From positions 43,433-107,432 of the forward strand of contig JAJQEO010000023.1 of the NCBI GenBank assembly GCA_021201665.1: a stretch of DNA of 64,000 nucleotides. Direction: 5' to 3'. A program made the translations under genes and the position numbers. Below the pieces are notes generated by a model. The model made no database searches. It saw nothing but the letters and a program-made list of their open reading frames with translations, and was not told where the DNA came from. This DNA comes from Lachnospiraceae bacterium. Lineage in GTDB: Bacteria; Bacillota; Clostridia; Lachnospirales; Lachnospiraceae. Below are positions 60,723 through 64,000 of this stretch, piece after piece; position 1 is the stretch's first letter, and each line of letters starts with the position of its first letter.

Positions 60723-63548
60723 ATGGATCAATACACCGTTACGGGGATGAGTTGCGCGGCCTGCCAGGCGAGAGTGGAAAAGGCCGTGGCAAAGGTTCCC
60801 GGCGTGACCTCGTGTTCGGTCAGTCTGCTGACTAATTCGATGGGAGTGGAAGGCAGTGCCTCGCCGGACGCGATCATCCGCGCTGTGCAGGACGCAGGGT
60901 ACGGAGCTTCACGAAAGGGGTCTGCATCGGCCAGGGCAGGCAGCGGCAGTGCCGGGTCACGTGCCGCGCAGTCCTTCGCGGAGCAGGAGGAGGCGCTTGC
61001 GGATCATGAGACTCCGGTCCTGAAGCGCAGGCTGATCGCTTCGGTTGGTTTTTTGCTCGTGCTGATGTATTTTTCAATGGGGCATATGATGTGGGGATGG
61101 CCGCTGCCCGCCTGGTTTGACGATAACCATGTCGCGATGGGGCTGGTACAGATGCTGCTCGCGATCATTATTATGGTGATCAACCAGAAGTTTTTCATCA
61201 GTGGATTCAAAAGTCTGTTCCATGGATCACCGAACATGGATACCCTTGTGGCGATGGGCTCGTCCGCATCCTTTGTTTGGAGTGTTTATGCGCTGTTTAT
61301 GATGACACGGGCGCAGGTGGACGGCAACATGGAAGCTGTCATGACCTACATGATGGAGTTCTATTTTGAGTCGGCGGCGATGATTCTGACGCTGATCACG
61401 GTCGGCAAGATGCTGGAGGCGCGGTCGAAGGGAAAAACGACTGACGCTCTCAAAAGCCTGATGAAGCTTGCACCGAAGACTGCGGTTGTGGAGAAAAATG
61501 GCGTAGAGCAGACGGTTCCGATTGACCAGGTACAAAAAGGCGACGTGTTTGTCGTACGCCCCGGGGAAAACATCCCGGTGGACGGTGTGATTCTGGACGG
61601 AAGCAGTGCGGTAAACGAGGCCGCCCTGACTGGTGAGAGTATCCCGGTCGACAAAGCAGCCGGGGATCCGGTGTCGGCCGCCACGGTCAACCAGTCCGGC
61701 TTTATCCGCTGCCAGGCGACCCGCGTCGGGGAGGATACGACCCTTTCGCAGATCATCCAGATGGTGAGCGACGCTGCCGCGACAAAAGCGCCGATCGCGA
61801 AGATCGCGGACCGGGTATCGGGTGTGTTCGTGCCGATTGTGATCACGATCGCGGTCATTACCACGCTGGTCTGGCTTTTGGCCGGCCAGACGGTCGCGTT
61901 TGCCCTGGCAAGAGGAATTTCCGTCCTGGTCATCAGCTGTCCTTGCGCGCTGGGTCTTGCGACACCGGTGGCGATCATGGTCGGAAACGGAATGGGAGCC
62001 AAAAACGGCATCCTCTTCAAAAACGCGGTTTCTCTGGAGGAAGCGGGCAAGGTACAGGTCGTCGTGCTGGATAAGACCGGCACCATTACTAGCGGCGAGC
62101 CGAAGGTGACAGACCTTTTTCCTGCAGATGGCGTGACGGAACAGGAACTTTTGCAGCTGGCCTACGACCTGGAGCAGAAGAGTGAGCATCCGCTGGCGAA
62201 AGCCATTTTACAATACGGAAAGGAACAGCAGCTTGTCTCTGCAGAAGTCGCCGGTTTTCAAGCCCTTCCGGGCAACGGTCTTACAGCGACGCTTGATGGG
62301 GAAGAACTGCTCGGCGGCAGCCTGACCTTTCTTCACAGCAGCATGGAAGTGCCGGAGGCGATCGTAACCCAGGCTGATGCATTCGCGGAGGAGGGAAAAA
62401 CGCCACTCCTTTTCGCAAAGAATGGCCGACTTCTCGGAATCATCGCTGTCGCGGATGTTATCAAGGAAGACAGCCCGCAGGCAGTCCGGGAGCTGCAGAA
62501 TATGGGCATCCGTGTCGTCATGCTGACCGGAGACAACGAGCGCACGGCCAGGGCGATCGGTGCCCAGGCGGGGGTGGATGATGTCATCGCCGGTGTCCTG
62601 CCGGATGGCAAGGAAAGCGTCATCCGTCGGCTGAAAGAGGCAGATGTACCAGAAGATACGGATATCCATTTCCTGGCTTTGGTTAAAAAAGCGATTTCCG
62701 GTCACGGGAAAAGTGATTCTCAGAACGGGAACAATCAGAACGAAAGCAATCAGAATGGGAAAAGCCAGAGCGGAAAAAACCAGAACGGAAAAATAAAGGT
62801 CGCAATGGTCGGCGACGGCATCAACGACGCCCCGGCACTGACGAGAGCAGACATCGGCATCGCGATTGGCGCGGGAGCGGATGTCGCGATCGATGCAGCG
62901 GACATCGTCCTCATGAAAAGCCGCTTAAGCGACGTCCCGGCAGCGATCCGTTTAAGCCGCGCGACCCTGCGCAACATCCATGAAAATCTCTTCTGGGCCT
63001 TTTTCTACAACGTGATCGGCATCCCGCTCGCAGCAGGTGTGTGGATTCCGATCTTTGGCTGGACTCTGAATCCGATGTTCGGTGCCGCGGCCATGAGCCT
63101 TTCCAGCTTCTGCGTCGTGTCCAACGCGCTGCGTCTGAATCTGTTCCAGATTCATGATGTGGGGCGCGACAAAAAAGTGCGGCCGGTGGATCCGGCAGTA
63201 TCAGCAGCGTGTCATAATACGATACAGGAGTCGAAGACAGAAGCCGCAGGAGCGGAAACAAATACAAATCAAGAAACGGAGGAAACAGAAATGGTAAAGA
63301 CAACAGTACAGGTAGACGGAATGATGTGCGGGATGTGCGAGGCTCACGTAAACGAGGCCATCCGTAAGGCATTCGAGGTAAAGAAGGTCACATCCAATCA
63401 CAGCAAGGGTCTCACGGAAATCCTTTCCGAGACCGCGCTTGATGAAGGCAAAATCCGCGCCGCAATCGAGGAGACCGGCTACAAGGTGGGAACCATCACG
63501 ACAGGCGACCAGCCGGAGAAAAAGGGATTTTCATTGTTTCATAAATGA
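60723..63548 (+). CDS. copA: Copper-exporting P1B-type ATPase with terminal HMA domains at both ends
   Basis: A 941-residue P-type ATPase. Domain order: N-terminal HMA with MSCAAC (C11, C14), eight membrane helices with CPC at 406-408, actuator TGES, phosphorylation DKTGT (D450), SEHPLAKA, and GDGINDAP (697). A second HMA with C869 and C872 lies at the C terminus, joined by a low-complexity linker. A run of five Asn/Gln/Gly-rich pentapeptides (666-690) sits just before GDGINDAP. It pumps Cu(I) out. The ATG at 60723 follows AAGGAGAG. An internal ATG at 63291 may yield the C-terminal HMA alone. Confidence 0.96.
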   Translation: MDQYTVTGMSCAACQARVEKAVAKVPGVTSCSVSLLTNSMGVEGSASPDAIIRAVQDAGYGASRKGSASARAGSGSAGSRAAQSFAEQEEALADHETPVLKRRLIASVGFLLVLMYFSMGHMMWGWPLPAWFDDNHVAMGLVQMLLAIIIMVINQKFFISGFKSLFHGSPNMDTLVAMGSSASFVWSVYALFMMTRAQVDGNMEAVMTYMMEFYFESAAMILTLITVGKMLEARSKGKTTDALKSLMKLAPKTAVVEKNGVEQTVPIDQVQKGDVFVVRPGENIPVDGVILDGSSAVNEAALTGESIPVDKAAGDPVSAATVNQSGFIRCQATRVGEDTTLSQIIQMVSDAAATKAPIAKIADRVSGVFVPIVITIAVITTLVWLLAGQTVAFALARGISVLVISCPCALGLATPVAIMVGNGMGAKNGILFKNAVSLEEAGKVQVVVLDKTGTITSGEPKVTDLFPADGVTEQELLQLAYDLEQKSEHPLAKAILQYGKEQQLVSAEVAGFQALPGNGLTATLDGEELLGGSLTFLHSSMEVPEAIVTQADAFAEEGKTPLLFAKNGRLLGIIAVADVIKEDSPQAVRELQNMGIRVVMLTGDNERTARAIGAQAGVDDVIAGVLPDGKESVIRRLKEADVPEDTDIHFLALVKKAISGHGKSDSQNGNNQNESNQNGKSQSGKNQNGKIKVAMVGDGINDAPALTRADIGIAIGAGADVAIDAADIVLMKSRLSDVPAAIRLSRATLRNIHENLFWAFFYNVIGIPLAAGVWIPIFGWTLNPMFGAAAMSLSSFCVVSNALRLNLFQIHDVGRDKKVRPVDPAVSAACHNTIQESKTEAAGAETNTNQETEETEMVKTTVQVDGMMCGMCEAHVNEAIRKAFEVKKVTSNHSKGLTEILSETALDEGKIRAAIEETGYKVGTITTGDQPEKKGFSLFHK
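62718..62792 (+). repeat. In-frame 15-nt repeats inside copA
   Basis: Five 15-nt units encode [20 protein letters not shown] and NQNGK (residues 666-690), a hydrophilic loop between the nucleotide/phosphorylation region and the conserved GDGINDAP. Confidence 0.85.
63291..63548 (+). other. Candidate internal start giving a CopZ-like copper chaperone
   Basis: ATG with GGAGG 8 bp upstream inside copA. It would translate the last 85 residues, [20 protein letters not shown] and so on, exactly one HMA domain with a CxxC metal site. Confidence 0.45.
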
Positions 63549-63624
63549 AATATGCTGCAAGTAAATGATTTTTGTGCCCATATTCTTGTTTTCAAAAGGA
63601 ATAATGAAAGATAACTCGGGAAAA

Positions 63625-63658
63625 GAAAGGAAGCGACTTCACGCCGTTTCCTTTTTTT
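63625..63658 (+). terminator. Terminator of copA
   Basis: gaaaggaagcg with cgccgtttcctttt (one bulge), followed by a T run of seven. Confidence 0.75.
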
Positions 63659-63675
63659 GCACAGAGCAGGGCGAG

Positions 63676-63785
63676 GCATATCCCATGCGAAGCGTGGGAT
63701 GCCGCCCGGCGAGGGCATATCCCATGCGAAGCGTGGGATGCCGCCCGGCGAGGGCATATCCCATGCGAAGCGTGGGATGCCACTG
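63676..63785 (+). repeat. Tandem array of 39-bp hairpin modules, three copies
   Basis: Units start at 63676, 63715 and 63754, an exact 39-bp period; gcatatcccatgcgaagcgt opens each. Each unit holds the hairpin atcccatgc-gaa-gcgtgggat, and the first two end in cgcccggcgagg. The third flows into cactggcacgcatcaccctt, shared with the element at 18880-18905. Confidence 0.92.
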
Positions 63786-63859
63786 GCACGCATCACCCTT
63801 ATGGCAAAGCACCCGGCTCACGCGGCGTATGTTCCGATTTGCGAAGCAAATCAAGAACT

Positions 63860-63900
63860 CCGGATAGGGGGGAAGAGGTCTCCCTTCTATCCGGTTGTTT
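63860..63900 (+). terminator. Terminal hairpin of the composite element after copA
   Basis: ccggatag pairs with ctatccgg, followed by ttgttt; this matches the cggataggg hairpin ending the element at 18933. From 63901 to the window end no gene is seen. Confidence 0.55.
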
Positions 63901-64000
63901 GCGTAATTCCATGAGAAAACTGACTGCCTGATAGAAAACAGCAAAAAGGGTGTAGATATTTTTCTTTGGTTTTTGAAATTGTAACATAAAAGCAGGTAAC

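Noticed and set aside
63657..63914. Protein of 85 residues with repeated SHAKRGMPPGEG segments after copA
   Set aside because: The open frames in several phases arise from the 39-bp repeat; period 39 is a multiple of three, which keeps frames open without selection.

Overview
The window looks like chromosome from a Gram-positive, spore-forming anaerobe of the Clostridia, most likely Lachnospiraceae. The grounds are a GerA-type germinant receptor subunit, class C sortases with a Cna-B pilin ending in a VQTGD sorting motif, a DUF5688 protein, a Lachnospiraceae-style LigA, strong AGGAGG ribosome sites, and consensus sigma-A promoters with 17-bp spacers. There are no rRNA genes, no CRISPR array and no clear prophage or insertion sequence. 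Nearly all open reading frames lying opposite the listed genes are shadows.

Layout. 1-5.2 kb: 3' part of a FAD-dependent reductase, a HemW-like radical SAM protein, an ECF sigma factor with a coupled membrane protein, and a Uma2 nuclease-like protein with a helix-turn-helix. 5.5-10.5 kb: an AAA/PD-(D/E)XK protein, a YunG-like protein, a GerA protein and a divergent phosphoribosyltransferase. 10.9-15.1 kb: a pilus locus with two class C sortases and one pilin. 15.4-21.3 kb: carB, a YitT-family membrane protein and convergent pyrC. 21.5-28.3 kb: tRNA-Arg, a DUF5688 protein, efp, an SH3 protein, an RluF-like synthase and ligA. 28.4-33.1 kb: metA and the purEMND operon. 33.1-39.9 kb: a cadherin-like membrane protein, a GntR regulator, clpC, a small conserved protein, radA and a second Uma2 protein. 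40-46.3 kb: tRNA-Trp and a complete oligopeptide ABC transporter. 46.5-50.7 kb: pgsA, a phosphatase-CbiD fusion and a patatin. 51-58.8 kb: psuK and psuG followed by a BMP-type nucleoside transporter, which reads as a pseudouridine salvage and uptake block, then a 41-residue ORF. 59-63.5 kb: nth, a decayed gene fragment, and a copper module (csoR, copA) with two 17-bp operator-like palindromes at the promoter.

The most unusual feature is the density of small repeats. Intergenic gaps carry tandem arrays with periods of 7, 26, 32, 37, 38 and 39 bp, and several dispersed families. These include a 95-bp imperfect palindrome found after metA and, inverted, after oppA. They also include a composite element of about 110 bp that exists with and without a 39-bp hairpin module; that same module is tandemly triplicated after copA. 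Expansion also reaches coding sequence: in-frame 15-nt repeats encode Asn-rich pentapeptides inside CopA and CbiD. Other points of interest are a probable internal start in copA that would release a CopZ-like domain, two ABC substrate-binding proteins without a lipobox cysteine, and a phosphoribosyltransferase lacking the acidic PRPP motif. No wholly new defence or biosynthetic system was recognised.
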